Source: Hordeum vulgare subsp. vulgare (lineage: Eukaryota > Streptophyta > Magnoliopsida > Poales > Poaceae). From it: a stretch of DNA of 64,000 bases. The DNA lies in NCBI RefSeq assembly GCF_904849725.1, contig NC_058521.1, forward strand, positions 564,964,176 to 565,028,175, given 5' to 3'. Of the stretch, positions 1 through 12,887 are shown piece by piece. Position 1 is the stretch's first letter. Each line of letters starts with the position of its first letter. The position numbers and the translations under genes are program-made. The notes under the pieces were generated by a model. It worked only from the letters and a program-made list of their open reading frames with translations. It had not been told where the DNA came from and did not search any database.

Positions 1-3000
1 CGTGATCGGAATTATATTTATAATTTTCGGCCTCGTGACAGAGAAAGCATCGCTCAAGCTTGGGGAGGCTTAAATCAATGTTATATCCATGCCCCAACCA
101 TGAGCTCTCGAGAGAAATTATCATTCAGAACTTCTATGCTCGGATTTCTCATGATGATCGCACCATGGTTGACACTTCTTGTGTCAGTTCTTTTATGAAG
201 AGAGACATTGACTTCAAATGGAATTTATTGGAGAGAATTAAATGCAACTCTGAAGATTGGGAGCTTGAAGAAGGTAAGGAGTCAGGTATGAATTTCAAGT
301 TTGATTGCGTTAAATCCTTTGTTGTAACAAATACCTTTAGTGATTTTAGCGCTAAGTATGGACTTGACTCTGAGATAGTAGCTTCATTATGTGAATTATT
401 TGCTGCTCATATTGATCTCCCCAAAGAGAAGTGGTTTAAATATCATCCTCCTTTAGAAGTCAATGTAGTTAAACCCAATGCAGTTGAAGAGAAAGTCATT
501 GCCTATAATGATCCTGTTGTTCCCAGTGCTTACATTGACAAACCACCTTTCCCTGTTATGATAAAGGATCATTCTAAAGCTTCAACTGTGATACGTAGAG
601 GCTACATTAGAACACCTACACCCCCTGAGCAAATTAGAGTTGAACCTAGCATTGCTATTATCAAAGATCTTCTGTCCGACGATGTTGCGGGACATAATAT
701 TCACTTCTGTGAAGATGCTGCTAGAATTGCTAAACCTCACGCTAGAGACAAACATAGGCATGTTGTGGGCATGCCTGTTGTTTCTGTTAAGATAGGAGAT
801 GATTGTTATCATGGCTTATGTGATGTGGGTGCTAGTGTTAGTGCAATACCTCAATCCTTATATGATGAAATCAAAGATGAGATTGCACCTGTTGAGATAG
901 AGCCCATTGATGTCACTATTCAGCTTGCCAATAGAGATACTATCTGCCCTGTGGGAATTGTTAGGGATGTTGAAGTCTTGTGTGGTAAAACAAAGTATCC
1001 TGCTGATTTCCTCGTTCTTGCTACCGCACAAGATAGCTTTTGTCCCATCATATTTGGCAGACCCTTCCTCAATACTGTCAATGCTCATATTGATTGTGAG
1101 AAGCAAACTGTCACTGTTGCCTTTGAAGGTGTGTCACATGAGTTCAATTTCTCTAAGTTTGGTAGACAACCTCATGAAAAGGAGTTGCCTAGTAGGGATG
1201 AAACTATTGCCTTAGCTTTTATTGTTGTACCTCCTACTGATCCCTTAGAGCAATACTTGCTTGAGCATGAAAATGATATGCATATGGATGAAAGGGATGA
1301 GATAGATAGAGTTGTCTTAGAACAATATCCTATCCTTCAGAATAACCTGCCTGTTGAACTGCTTGGGGATCCACCCCCACGAAAGGGCGATCCTGTGTTC
1401 GAGCTTAAACAGTTGCCTCATACTCTTAAGTATGCTTATCTTGATGAAAAAGAGATGTATCCTGTTATTATTAGTGCTAGCCTCTCAGAGCAGGAAGAAA
1501 AGAAGTTACTAAAAACTCTGAGGAAGCACCGTGCTGCTATTGGATATACTCTTGATGATCTTAAGGGCATTAGTCCTACTCTATGCCAGCACAAGATTAA
1601 AACTGATCCTGATTTCAAACCAGTTGCTGATCATCAAAGGAGATTAAATTCTAAGATGAAAGAAGTAGTGAGAAAAGAAATACTAAAGCTCCTGGAAGCA
1701 GTTATCATCTATCCTGTTGCTCATAGTGATTGGGTGATTCCGGTGCATTGCGTCCCTAAGAAGGGAGGCATTACCGTTGTCCCTAATGATAAGGATGAAT
1801 TGATCCCACAGAGGATTATTACTGGCTATAGGATGGTGATCGATTTTAGGAAATTGAATAAAGCCACTAGGAAAGATCATTACCCTTTGCCTTTTATCGA
1901 CCAAATGCTAGAAAGACTGTCTAAACACACACACTTCTGCTTTCTAGACGGTTATTCTGGTTTCTCCCAAATACCAGTTGCACAATCTGATCAGGAGAAA
2001 ACCACTTTCACCTGCCCTTTCGGTACCTTTGCTTATAGACATATGCCTTTTGGCTCGTGTAATGCACCTGCCACCTTTCAAAGATGTATGATGGCTATAT
2101 TCTCTGACTTTTGTGAAAAGATTGTGGAGGTTTTCATCGATGACTTCTCCGTTTACGGGTCTTCTTTTGACGATTGCCTCAGCAACCTTGATAGAGTCTT
2201 GCAGAGATGTAAAGATACCAATCTTGTCTTTAATTGGGAGAAGTGCCACTTTATGGTTAATGAAGGCATCGTCTTAGGACATAAAATTTCTGAAAGAGGT
2301 ATTGAAGTCGATAAGGCTAAGGTTGATGCAATCGAGAAAATGCCATACCCCAAAGATATCAAAGGTATAAGAAGTTTCCTTGGTCATTCTTGTATCTAAA
2401 GAAGGTTCATTAAAGACTTCTCTAAGATTTCTAGGCCTCTTACCAATCTCTTGCAAAGGATATTCCTTTTGTTTTTGACGATGATTGTGAGGAAGCCTTC
2501 GAAATACTTAAGAGGGCTTTGATAACTGCACCTATTGTTCAACCACCTGATTGGAACTTACCTTTTGAAATCATGTGTGATGCTAGTGATTATGTTGTTG
2601 GTGTTGTCCTAGGGCAAAGAGTTGATAAGAAGTTGAATGTTATTCACTATGCTAGTAAAACTCTAGATAGTGCCTTAAGAAACTATGCCACTACGGAAAA
2701 GGAGTTTTTAGCAGTCGTGTTTGCATGTGAAAAGTTCAAGTCTTAGATAGTTAATTCCAAAGTCACTATTCACACTGGTCACGCCGCTATTAAGTACCTC
2801 GTGGAGAAGAAGGATGCTAAACCTAGACTTATCAGATGGGTTTTCTTGCTACAAGAATTTGATTTGCACATTGTCAACAAGAAGGGTGTTGATAACCCCA
2901 TAGCAGATAACTTGTCTAGGTTAGAGAACGTTCTTGATGAGCCACAACCTATTGATGATAGCTTTCCCGATGAGCAATTGAATGTCATCAATACTTCACC

Positions 3001-4393
3001 TAGTGCACCGTGGTATGCTGATTATGCAAACTATATCGTTGCCAAATATATACCACCTAGTTTCACATACCAGCAAAAGAAGAAATTCTTCTTTGACTTG
3101 AGACATTACTTTTGGGATGATCCTCACCTTTATAAGGAAGGAGTAGATGGTGTTATTAGACGCTGTGTACCTGAACATGAACAGGGACAGATCCTACAGA
3201 AGTGTCACTCCGAGGCCTACGGAGGACACCATGCGGGAGATAGAACTGCACACAAGGTATTGCAATCAGGTTTCTATTGGCCCACTCTCTTCAAGGATGC
3301 CTGTAAGTTTGTCTTGTCTTGTGAAGAATGTCAAAGAGTAGGTAATATCGGTAAATGTCAGGAAATGCCAATGAACTATTCACTTGTAATTGAACCATTT
3401 GATGTTTGGGGCTTTGATTATATGGGACCTTTTCCAAAATCTAATGGGTATACTCACATCTTAGTTGCTTTTGATTACGTCACTAAGTGGGTAGAAGCTA
3501 TCCCCACTAGTAGTGTTGATCACAACACTTCTATCAGGATGCTTAAAGAAGTTATTTTCCCTAGATTTGGAGTCCCTAGATATCTAATGACCGATGGTGG
3601 TTCACATTTCATTCATGGTGCTTTCCGTAAAACGCTTGCTAAGTATGATGTCAACCATAGAATTGCGTCTCCCTATCACCCTCAGTCCAGTGGTCAAGTA
3701 GAGCTAAGCAATAGAGAGATTAAACTAATTCTACAAAAGACTGTCAACAGGTCTAGGAAGAATTGGTCTAAGAAGCTCGATGATTCACTGTGGGCTTATA
3801 GGACTGCCTATAAGAATCCCATGGGCATGTTTCCGTACAAAATGGTGTATGGTAAAGCATGTCATTTACCTCTTGAGCTAGAGCATAAAGCTTATTGGGC
3901 AATCAAAGAGCTCAACTTTGATTTCAAACTTGCCGGTGAGAAGAGGTTATTTGACATTAGCTCGCTTGATGAATGGAGAACTCAGGCATATGAGCAAGCC
4001 AAGTTGTTTAAATAGAAGGTTAAGAGGTGGCATGATAAGAGGATACAAAAGCGTGAGTTCAATGTAGGTGATTATGTCTTGCTATATAACTCTCGTTTAA
4101 GATTCTTTGCAGGCAAGCTTCTCTCTAAATGGGAAGGTCCCTATATTGTTGAGGAAGTATATTGTTCCGGTGCTATCAAGATCAACAACACGGAAGGTAA
4201 TTGTCCGAGAGTTGTAAATGGGCAGAGAATCAAGCATTATATCTCAGGTACTCCCATAAATGTTGAAAGCAATATCATCAATACCATAACTCTGGAGGAA
4301 TACCTAAGGGATGTTTATCAGCCTCTTTCAGACTCCGAAAACAAAGAGGTATGTGATTCGGTAAGAAAACAGATTCCAAAACTTTTCCAATAG
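1..4393 (+). pseudogene. gag-pol polyprotein of the Athila element, broken
   Basis: Encodes the C-terminal part of gag, then aspartic protease, reverse transcriptase, RNase H and integrase, which copy and insert the element. Protease shows DVGAS near 820-840 where the family usually has D-x-GAS. RT carries FIDDFSVYG near 2135-2160 (the YxDD box). RNase H begins near 2560 (MCDASDYVVG). Integrase has an HHCC finger near 3210-3340 and the DDE triad in GFDYMGPF (about 3411), MTDGGSHF (about 3588) and HPQSSGQVELSNRE (about 3680). Breaks: a 1-base deletion near 66-70, TAA at 2397, a 1-base deletion near 2452 in an A run, TAG at 2744 and TAG at 4013. No ATG start is in view; the frame enters from the left edge. 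Too damaged to make an active polyprotein. Confidence 0.9.
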
Positions 4394-4677
4394 AAATTTT
4401 TCTCTGTTTTGGAATATTTGAAAAAATACAAAAATTGGAAGTAGTCCGGAAAGTGCGCGAGGAGGCGACAAGCCTGCCCGGTGCGGGCCCACCCCCTGGT
4501 CGCGCCAGGAGGGCTTGTGGCCACCTCGTGCGCCTCCCGGACTCTGTTTTCGTGCGGAGTACTCTTTCTGGTCTAGAAAAAATCAATATATATTCTCCCG
4601 TTTGGTCTGACCCCTGTATCACGCAGATTTCCTCTGTTTTTCGTTCGAGCCTGTTTCTGTTGCAGATCTAGATTGCT

Positions 4678-5199
4678 ATGGCTTCCCCAAAAGCTCCGAA
4701 GGACAAGATCTTTGAGAAGGTCATCAATCCCTACCTCACGGGAGTGCTGCAACACCCTCAATCTATCGAGATGTATTAGGGGATGTTGCACATCCATGAT
4801 GTTGAGGGGCCCAAGAAGACCGGAAGCGTGGAGACGAGGCTCTAAGCAATGGAGCAACAAGTCTTCAAGTGCGAGGGGATGGTGGAGCGTGGACTCAACG
4901 CGAACCACATGATGATCACGGAGTTCACCAACAAGCACGGGATTGATGCCAATGACATTGGGAAGCACCTCTCCAGGCTCTATGACAGGATTGATCAACT
5001 CCAGGCCTAGATCTATGACCTGCAGAACCAAAACTGTGAGTATGAGTATAGATTTAAATCAATAAGGTTGGCCGCAGATTTGAGGATTCCGGAGACTCGT
5101 TCATCTTTCCATGATGGAGCACCTATGCCTTGGAAGACGGAGGATCAAACCCATGTTGCAACAACTGCACCACCATCATCACCAAAGGAAGACAACTGA
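4678..5199 (+). pseudogene. Second (3') ORF of Athila element, three in-frame stops
   Basis: From the ATG at 4678 one frame of 173 codons runs to TGA at 5197-5199, interrupted by stops after IEMY, after VETRL and after IDQLQA (the last looks like CAG to TAG). The remaining peptide is hydrophilic and helix-rich, with a coiled-coil-like middle (residues about 65-125). There is no signal peptide or membrane segment, so the sequence gives no support for calling it an envelope protein. A TTGCAG just upstream of the ATG (about 4661) resembles a splice acceptor, as would fit expression from a spliced subgenomic RNA. I do not recognise a named domain. Confidence 0.55.
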
Positions 5200-6718
5200 G
5201 CATGGGTATGGGCAATCCCCTTGGCTTTTGCCAAGCTTGGGGGAGTTGCCCCGGTATCGTATCACCATCACATCTTTTCCCTTTACCTTTGTTTTAGTTT
5301 GTTCCTTTTCAATTTTCTTTTTCTCTAGTAGTTTAAAAGTCTTAGTGTTTAGTCTTGAGTCTTGCTTTGTGTCACCCCCGATGTATTTGAGCTTGTGAGC
5401 CATATAATAAAGAGTGTCTTAGTTGAAGGGCTTTGCCTCTTGCCATGATCAAAAGAGTGAGAAAAGAACAAAAGCATGAAAGATCATGTAATGATCTTCT
5501 GGGAAGTGATGGCTTCACATATAAAAAGAATGTTGATTGAAACTTGTTGAGGGTAGGCAAACGTAGACCTTGGTCATTGTTGCAATTAATAGGAAGTGAT
5601 AAGGAATGAGAGGTTCACATATAAATATATCATCTCTGACACCATCTATGATTGTGAACACTCACTAAACTATTACATGCCTAGAAGTAGATGTTGGACA
5701 AGGAAGACAACATAATAAATTGTGTTTGCTTGGTTCTGAACAGTGTTATATGACTAGAGATCCCTTAGAATGTGATGATTGCTTCCACCTCATATTAGAC
5801 AAAACTCCCGCACCAAGTAGAGATACTACTTGTGCATCCATAAACCTTCAACCCAGTCTTGCCATGAGTGTCCACCATACCTACCTATGGATCGAATAAG
5901 ATCCCTCAAGTAAGTTGTCATCGGTGCAAGCAATAAAAATTGCTCTCTAATATGTATGATCTATTAGTCTGTGGAAAATAAGCTTTGTACGAACCTGTGA
6001 TGAGGAAGACATAAAAGCGACAGACTCCATAATAAAGTTCTTTATCACAGGAGGCAATATAAAGTGACGTTCCTCCGCACTAAGAGGACACACATCCAAA
6101 CCTCAAAATCGCATGACAACCTCTGCTTCCCTCTGCGAAGGGCCTATCTTGTACCTTTACTTTTTCCCCTTGAAAGAGTCATGGTGATCTTCACCAATTC
6201 CTTGTTTCGCCTTTATCTTGGCTACCGTCATATGCTTGGGAAATATATATATTCATATGGCAACTTGGAGGTAAGCATTCATGAATTATTATTGTTGACA
6301 TTACCCTTGAAGTAAGCAGTTGGGAGGCAAAACTATAAGCCCCTATCTTTCTGTGTGTCCAGCTGAAACTTTGATCTCATGAGTACAACTTGAGTTGTAG
6401 CAATTGTAGAGAATGAAAAGATGATTGAGTATGTGGATTTGCTTTACAAGCTCTTATTTGACTCTTTCTGATGTTGTGATAAATTGCAATTGCTTCAATG
6501 ACTACAGGCTATCGGTTGTTACTTCTCAGTAAGGTTCGTGATCCATGCTTTACTTTGTGAAGGAATTATCACTTTAGCATGAGAGATTATATGTTGGTGT
6601 TGCTGTTCTGATCATGATCATGATGCATGCATGTTCGTATTCTTTTTTGTCGACACCTCTCTCCCTAAACATGTGGACATATTTATTGAGCTAGGCTTTC
6701 GCTTGAGGACAAGCGAGG
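5200..6718 (+). other. Non-coding 3' internal region of the Athila element
   Basis: About 1.5 kb with no credible coding frame, A/T-rich, ending in a sequence of the form gaggacaagcgaggtctaag just before the polypurine tract. A matching stretch (ttgaggacaagcaag) precedes the tract of the second Athila element at about 48217, showing that this is a conserved part of the element and not host DNA. Confidence 0.7.
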
Positions 6719-6735
6719 TCTAAGCTTGGGGGAGT
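6719..6735 (+). other. Polypurine tract (plus-strand primer)
   Basis: The purine-rich AGCTTGGGGGAG stretch lies directly against the TGATACG start of the 3' LTR. This is the expected position of the RNase H-resistant primer for plus-strand DNA synthesis. The same motif precedes the 3' LTR of the other Athila element (48233-48251). Confidence 0.8.
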
Positions 6736-8257
6736 TGATACGTCCATTTTGCATCATGCTTTCATCTTGATATTTATCGCTTCTTGGGCTGTTATTTCAC
6801 TTCACGGTACAATACTTATGACTTTTCTCTCTTATTTTGCAAGGTTTACATGAAGAGGGAGAATGTCGGCAGCTGGAATTCTGGCCTGAAATTGGAGCAA
6901 GTTTGAGATACCTATTCTGCGCAACTCCAAACGCCGTAAAAATCAATGCTGATTTTTTTCTGGATTTATAAAAAATACTGGGCCGAAGAAGCGCCAGAGG
7001 GGCGCTAGCAGGTGGCCACAAGCCTGCTAGGCTCGGCCACCCCCTGGCCGCACCAAGGGGGCTTGTGGGCAGCCTGCTGGCCCACCGCCCCCCTCTTCTG
7101 CTATATGAAGGATTTCGTCTGGAAAAAAAATCAAGGAGGAGCTTTTTCGTGGATTCGCCGCCGCCACGAGGCAGAACTTGAGCAGAACCAATCTAGAGCT
7201 CCGGCAGGACGATCCTGCCGGTGAAACTTCCCTCCGAGAGGGGGAAATCGTCACCATCATCATCACCAACACTCCTCTCATCGGAGGGGACTCGTCACCA
7301 TCAACATCTTCATCAACACCATATCAGCTCCAAACCCTAGTTCATCACTTGTAACCAATCTCCGTCTCACGACTCCGATTGGTACTTGTAAGGTTGCTAG
7401 TCGTGTTGATTACTCTTTGTAGTTGATGCTAGTTGGATTATTTGGTGGAAGAGTTTATGTTCAGATCCTTAATGCTACTCATTACCTCTCTGGTCATGGA
7501 TATGATTATGCTTTGTGAGTAGTTACTTTTGTTCCTGAGGACATGGGATAAGTCATGCCAATAGTAGTCATGTGAATTTGGTATTTGTTTGATATTTTGA
7601 TGTGTTGTATGTTGTTTTTCCTCTAGTGGTGTTATGTGAACGTCGACTACATAACACTTCACCATTATTTGGGCCTAGTGGAAGCCATTGGGAAGTAGTA
7701 AGTAGATCATGGGTTGCTAGAGTGACAGAAGCTTAAACCCTAGTTTATGCGTTGCTTCGTAAGGGGCTGATTTGGATCCACTAGTTTAATGCTATGGTTA
7801 GAATTTGTCTTAATTCTTCTTTCGTAGTTGTAGATGCTTGGGAGAGGGGTTAATCATAAGTGGGATGCTTGTCCAACTAAGGGCAGTACTCAAGCGCCAG
7901 TCCACCCACATATCAAACTATCAAAGTAACGAACGTGAATCATATGAACATGATGAAACTAGCATGACAGAAATTCCTGTGTGTCCTCGGGAGCGTTTTT
8001 CCTCCTATAAGACTTTGTCCATGCTTGTCCCTTGCTACAAAATGGATTGGGCCACTTTGCTGCACCGTTGCTACTTTTGTTACTTGTTGCTTGCTACGAA
8101 TCATCTCACCACACAATCACTTGTTATCGAGAATTTCAGTGCTTGCAGATATTTCCTTGCTGAAAACCACTTATCAGATCCTTCTGCTCCTCGTTGGGTT
8201 CGACACTCTTACTTATCGAAAGGACTACGATTGATCCCCTATACTTGTGGGTCATCA
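6736..8257 (+). repeat. 3' LTR of the Athila element (1522 bp)
   Basis: Begins TGATACGTCCATTTTGCATC and ends TTGTGGGTCATCA, so it has the TG...CA termini of an LTR and begins right after the polypurine tract. The matching 5' LTR is outside the window. Open frames inside it are accidental. Confidence 0.9.
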
Positions 8258-11200
8258 GCCGCCCCCAAGCCAGGCCCGAAGCCCTCGCGCGCCGCCTGTC
8301 TCCCGCGCCCCTAGCGGCGCGCCCCTAGCGCCGCGCCCCGCTCCTTGCCGGCCAGCCTCCGGCAGCTGCAGGAACTTGCTGCCCCGGCGAGCCGTCGCCC
8401 CCAGCCGGCCATGGCCTCGTGAGCCCCGCCGTTGGCCCGAGCTCGCCGCCACCCGCGCTGCCTCTCCATCGCCGTGTCCGCCGGATCCCGGTGTCCCGCC
8501 GCCGGCCACAACTCGCCGTCGCCGCCCTGCGCCAGATCTCGCCGCCCCTCGGCCTCCCTCGCCGCCAGTCGTGCCGTCGTCGGCCCGTCACCCTCCTCCC
8601 GCGATCTGGATCGCCAGATCCTATCGGGGTCCTGGCGACGTTGACCGCTGGTGCACGTGGGCCGCCACCAGCGCCGCACCGGCCCAGCTCGCCCCTGTCC
8701 TCCCCAAGCCGCGACCCAGGTCCCGCGTCGGCCCAAGGCTCCAGGCCTCCTCCTCCTCTCCAACCTGGGCCACGGCCCACCAAGGTGAGGCCCCCGCAAC
8801 CCTATCCCTCGCCTAGGCGCTTCCAAGCTAACCCGCGCTCATGCCCTATTCGGGCCAGACTTTAGTTTCGGCCCGTATAGGGTTTTTTTAGATTTTCGCG
8901 AATTTAGTTATTTCAGAAATATTTGCTAGATATTTCAAAAGCCCGTAGATATTTAACCGAGCGTCGGATCGAGATGATTGATATATGAAACTTGTGTAGT
9001 TTTTTGCGTAGTTTCATAACTTGCAACTTGCATGCATGTTTGAAGTGATTTGACTTGCCATATGCCTAGTTTTGCGTGCTGTCCTAATAGGGGATTGTCC
9101 CATATTAATTTTTGCGCGTGTCCGGATTTTAGGGACCTTTTTCCATGTATTTTAGAGTAGTTGTTAGCATTTTTGCATCTAGGTTCCGTCGCTAGTTTGT
9201 TATATCGTGTTTACGACATAATCTCGCATATTCGTGTGGCGTTATTTTATTTTGCAACCCCACATGTTATATATGTTTTCGGGGTAGAAAAATCCATAGA
9301 ATTTAACTGTGTATTTAGTTTTAGCTTTTGAGCAAGTTAGTGCGCGTGATATTTTGCCATGTTGCCCTTTTATTTATTTTGTGTGATTTAATCCGTGCAT
9401 GATATGAATGAGTTGTCAACTAGAGATATGCCATTGGATATGTATGCTAGCCCCTCGTAATTTTGGTTGCAATAGAAATCCATGTTTAGGTGTAGTTTGC
9501 TTGTTCTCAACTTGCTAGAAAATAGTGCTTATTTGGAGATGCTGAAATATTTCTAAGTCTGAAATCTGTTATATTTTGTTGTTGTCTTGTCATGAGTTTA
9601 TCTGGTGGTCTGTAGCTCTTTTGAGGTTGGTGCAATGGAGTTAGTTGCAGACCTTAAGATTCTCTAGCATGCTGTGAATTTTCATGCCATTTGGAGTGAT
9701 GTAGCTTATAATTTTTCTGCTGTAAAGATGCCTTCAGATCGAAAACTGCACTGTCTAAAACTGATATTTTCACTAAGTCAGAAACTGCGTGTGAGCAACC
9801 ATTTTGTGAGTTGTTTTCCATGCTTCCATGCTTCCATGCTAAATGTAATTAGTAGTATGTTGTAGTGCATCTTCCCCACTACTGTCTCATGCCTTGTTTG
9901 AGCATTTTGGATTTGTCTAGCTAGTTGTTCGAGGGTGTAGAAAATGCTATGTGGCTCATTTTGGCAGATTGTAGTGATTTCTTGTTAGCTCGTAGTTGTT
10001 GAACCGTTGCTCAGTTTTGAACGTGTCCTATATGGAACTTGCTTAGAATCTAGTGTAGTTTCATAATATCTTGCTGGTTGTGTGTTTTGAAATGCTTGTG
10101 ACTGTCGTTGCACACATTTTGCATTCATGTCATCATATTTTGCGGTGTTCGTATCTTTTGAACCGTAGCTCCGTTGGAGATGTTCTCTATGTGAAAATTG
10201 ATTGTAACAACGCGTAGAATCACGTGAACCTAGTTATTTTGTAGTTTAACAAATATCTAAACATGTTAGTTCAGATCTGGACATAATTATAAATTAACGT
10301 ATGAGGTCAATCCGGAGATGCTATAAGTCATTTCTGACCTCATTTAAAATGCCTAGACAGATAGCTTAATTACGCTTCACCTTTTTCCATGTTTAACCAC
10401 ATTTAATATTGTCGTGTACCTGATCGGGATAGAACTAAATAATTCGTATGTGGAGTTTCGTCAATATGCAACTCATTGCATATTGAACTTCACTTAATGT
10501 GTAGTGTTTTATTGTTGTGAATTGCCATGTCATGCCTTGCATTAAACCGCTCATGCATCATTTGTGTTGTGCATCGTGTGGTGAATATCGTGTGTTGATT
10601 CTTGTTTCTGGTTTGCTTCGTCTCAATAGAGTTCCGCAAGCGAGTCGGAATGTGAGGACCTGTTCGACTACATCGGTTCGTCTGCTTCACGGAGTCGTTC
10701 TTCTTCCAAGTGGGATCTCAGGCAAGATGACCATTTCCCCAGATACCATTACTATCATTGCCTTGCTAGTTTTACCGTTTTATCGTTATGTCTCGTTGCC
10801 TACCACCTGTTATATGTTAGCCTCTCAACATTGCCATGAAAACCTTCAACCTGTTCACCACCTAGGAAACCACTGATTGGCTATGTTACCGCTTTCTTAA
10901 CCATGTGTTAGCGTTGCTAGTTGCAGGTGCAGTTGCTTCCATGTGATAACATGGGTTCCTTGTTATATCACCATATTAAATGCTATTTAATTTAATGCAC
11001 ATATATACTTGTTAAAAGGTGGAAGGCTCGGCCTTTCTAGCCTAGTGTTTTGTTCCACCTTTGCCCCCTTAGTTACGGCTACCGGTGTTACGTTCCATAA
11101 TTGAGCGCTCCTAACACGATCGGGGTTATTATGGGGACCCCCTTGGTAATTCGTTTTAGATTAGAGCTGGTCTGGCAAGGCCCAACATTGGTACTACATT

Positions 11201-12401
11201 TGCCGAACATAATAATTTTGTTAATACTGAAAGCATAGGGCGTCATGAACCCAAGGAGTAATTCTACATAATACAGGGAGGGCCAGTGCTGAAGGTGCAG
11301 GTCCAAAATAGGGTACCGTGCGGGGCCAACCCGGGGCAACTCGGGAGATGTCTATTAGGCCATCGTACGCTTCGCTTATCCTTCGTGTCCTCAGAACGAG
11401 ATTCGCGGCTCCTATCGGGATCGTCGACACGTCGGGTGGCCTTGATGGATTAGTTTTACCTTTGACGAATGTCTTGTGCATCGGGATTCCGGTGATGCTT
11501 TGGGTAATCTCAGAGTTGAGGTTTTCCACTAAGGAGTCCGACGAGATTGCGAGTTTTGTGATCGAGGATTTCTATGCGGCTTGTGGTAATTTGTGATGGA
11601 TTAGTTGGAGCACCCCTGCAGGGTTAAATCTTTCGGAAAGACGTGCCCGCGGTTATGTGGCAACGTGGAAACTTTGTTTAACACTCGTTCTACATTACTT
11701 GAAGTTAACTTAATTAAAACTTGCCAACTGGGTGCGTAACCGTAATTGTCTCTTTCGCGAGTTCCTTCTCCGATCGAGGACACGGTGGGGTTATGTTCGA
11801 CGTAGGTAGGTGTTCGGGATCATTCATTTGATCATCAACAGTTCACGTACGCTACGCGTAGATCACCCCCCTCTTTATTCTTGTAATCGTAAGTTAGCCA
11901 CCTCATATAATGCTTAGTCGCTTGCTGCAGCCTCACCACTTAACCTTACCTCACCCATTAAGCTTTGCTAGTCTTGATACCTTTGGAAATGAGATTGTTG
12001 AGTCCCTTGTGGCTCACAGATTACTACAACACCAGTTGGAGGTACAGGTAAAGGTTACTTGACGCGAGCGCGTTGATTGTGCATTTGGAGTTTCTTCTTC
12101 TTCTTCATCGATCTAGGATGGGTTCCAGGCCGGCAGCCTGGGATAGCAAGGATGGACGTGATTTTCATTTCTTGTTTGTTTTCGTCCGTAGCCGGCCCCT
12201 CTCTTCTTCATGATGTTTATGTATTCTACTGATGTAACTATGATGTAGCTTGTGGCGAGTGTAAGCCAATTCCATATATCTCATCTTTTCAGCACATGTA
12301 CTTGTAACGATATCCATTCTTGCGAAACGACGAGATGCGCTTCTATCCCTAACGAGGCCCTCGTGCCAAATTGAGGATAGGATCGCATCTTGGGCGTGAC
12401 A
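8258..12401 (+). repeat. End of a very long LTR (over 4.1 kb) of an unassigned element
   Basis: No coding frame is convincing. The stretch starts GC-rich and proline-codon-rich (8258-8880), then becomes A/T-rich with many short phrases about 'tgcatattg', and ends GGATCGCATCTTGGGCGTGACA at 12401. A terminal GGGCGTGACA suggests an LTR beginning TGTCACGCCC on the far side of the Athila insertion. The length is in the range of the large-LTR Triticeae families (LARD/Sukkula class); the family assignment is a guess. The Athila element appears to have inserted into it at 8257/8258. Confidence 0.5.
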
Positions 12402-12887
12402 ATATACTATAGGGTAGAGAGGCTTTTTGCACCTCAAGCAAAGGCGCAACCCTCTCTCCATGTAGATAGTTTGCTCCTCTATTTTAGTTCCGCAGAGCTT
12501 GGCGAAGCCCTACTGGATTACCTCACCACCACCACCATGCCACCGTGTTGGAGAACTCATGTATTTCTTCGCCCCTCTTGCTGGATCAAGAAAGCGATGA
12601 TCGTCATCGAGCCGTACGTGTGCTGAACGCGGAGGTGTCGTCCGTTCGGCACTAGATCGGGATGGATCGTGCTGGGATCACGGGACAGATCATGATGAGA
12701 TCGCGGGACGGGCTGTGATTTGGATCGTGAATATGTTCCACTACATCAACCGCATTATATACGCTTCCGCTTAGCGATCTACAAGGGTATGTAGATTCAC
12801 TCTCCCCTCTCGTAGATGATCATCACCATGGATAGGTATTGCGTATGTGTAGGAAATTTTTTGTTTCCCATGCGACGTTCCCCAACA
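12402..12887 (+). repeat. Copia (Angela/WIS/BARE-type) LTR fragment, 3' half
   Basis: Resembles the 3' half of the LTR seen in reverse at 25885-27704: shared phrases are the gctggatcaag..., the gaacgcggaggtgtcgtccg block and the terminal ACGTTCCCCAACA. It starts near the TATA-box region and lacks the TGTTGGAAATATG start. No primer-binding site follows the CCAACA end, so it is a truncated or solo remnant, not the 5' LTR of a downstream Copia element. Confidence 0.7.

Larger units (their letters stand above)
1..8257 (+). mobile_element. Athila-lineage Ty3/Gypsy retrotransposon, left part outside window
   Basis: Plus-strand LTR retrotransposon running off the left edge. Visible in order are the end of gag, protease, RT, RNase H and integrase (1-4393, broken), a second broken ORF (4678-5199), a non-coding stretch, a polypurine tract (6719-6735) and the 3' LTR (6736-8257). 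Domain order PR-RT-RH-IN is that of Ty3/Gypsy, and the residues around the RT active site plus the extra ORF 3' of pol point to the Athila lineage. The 5 bases after the LTR (GCCGC, 8258-8262) should be one target-site duplication copy; the partner lies outside. It sits in the long LTR that continues to 12401. In Triticeae libraries it would fall with the Sabrina/WHAM-type families, but I cannot say which. Confidence 0.9.

Noticed and set aside
4678..5199. Envelope (env) gene of a retrovirus-like element
   Set aside because: No signal peptide, membrane span or Cys pattern is visible; position alone does not make it env.
8247..8826. Overlapping Pro/Ala/Arg-rich frames on both strands at the GC-rich start of the long LTR
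   Set aside because: Open frames on both strands at once are expected in GC-rich DNA; no domain or splice signal.
12402..12887. 5' LTR of a Copia element to its right
   Set aside because: No primer-binding site or Copia gag follows; Tat antisense ORF begins immediately.
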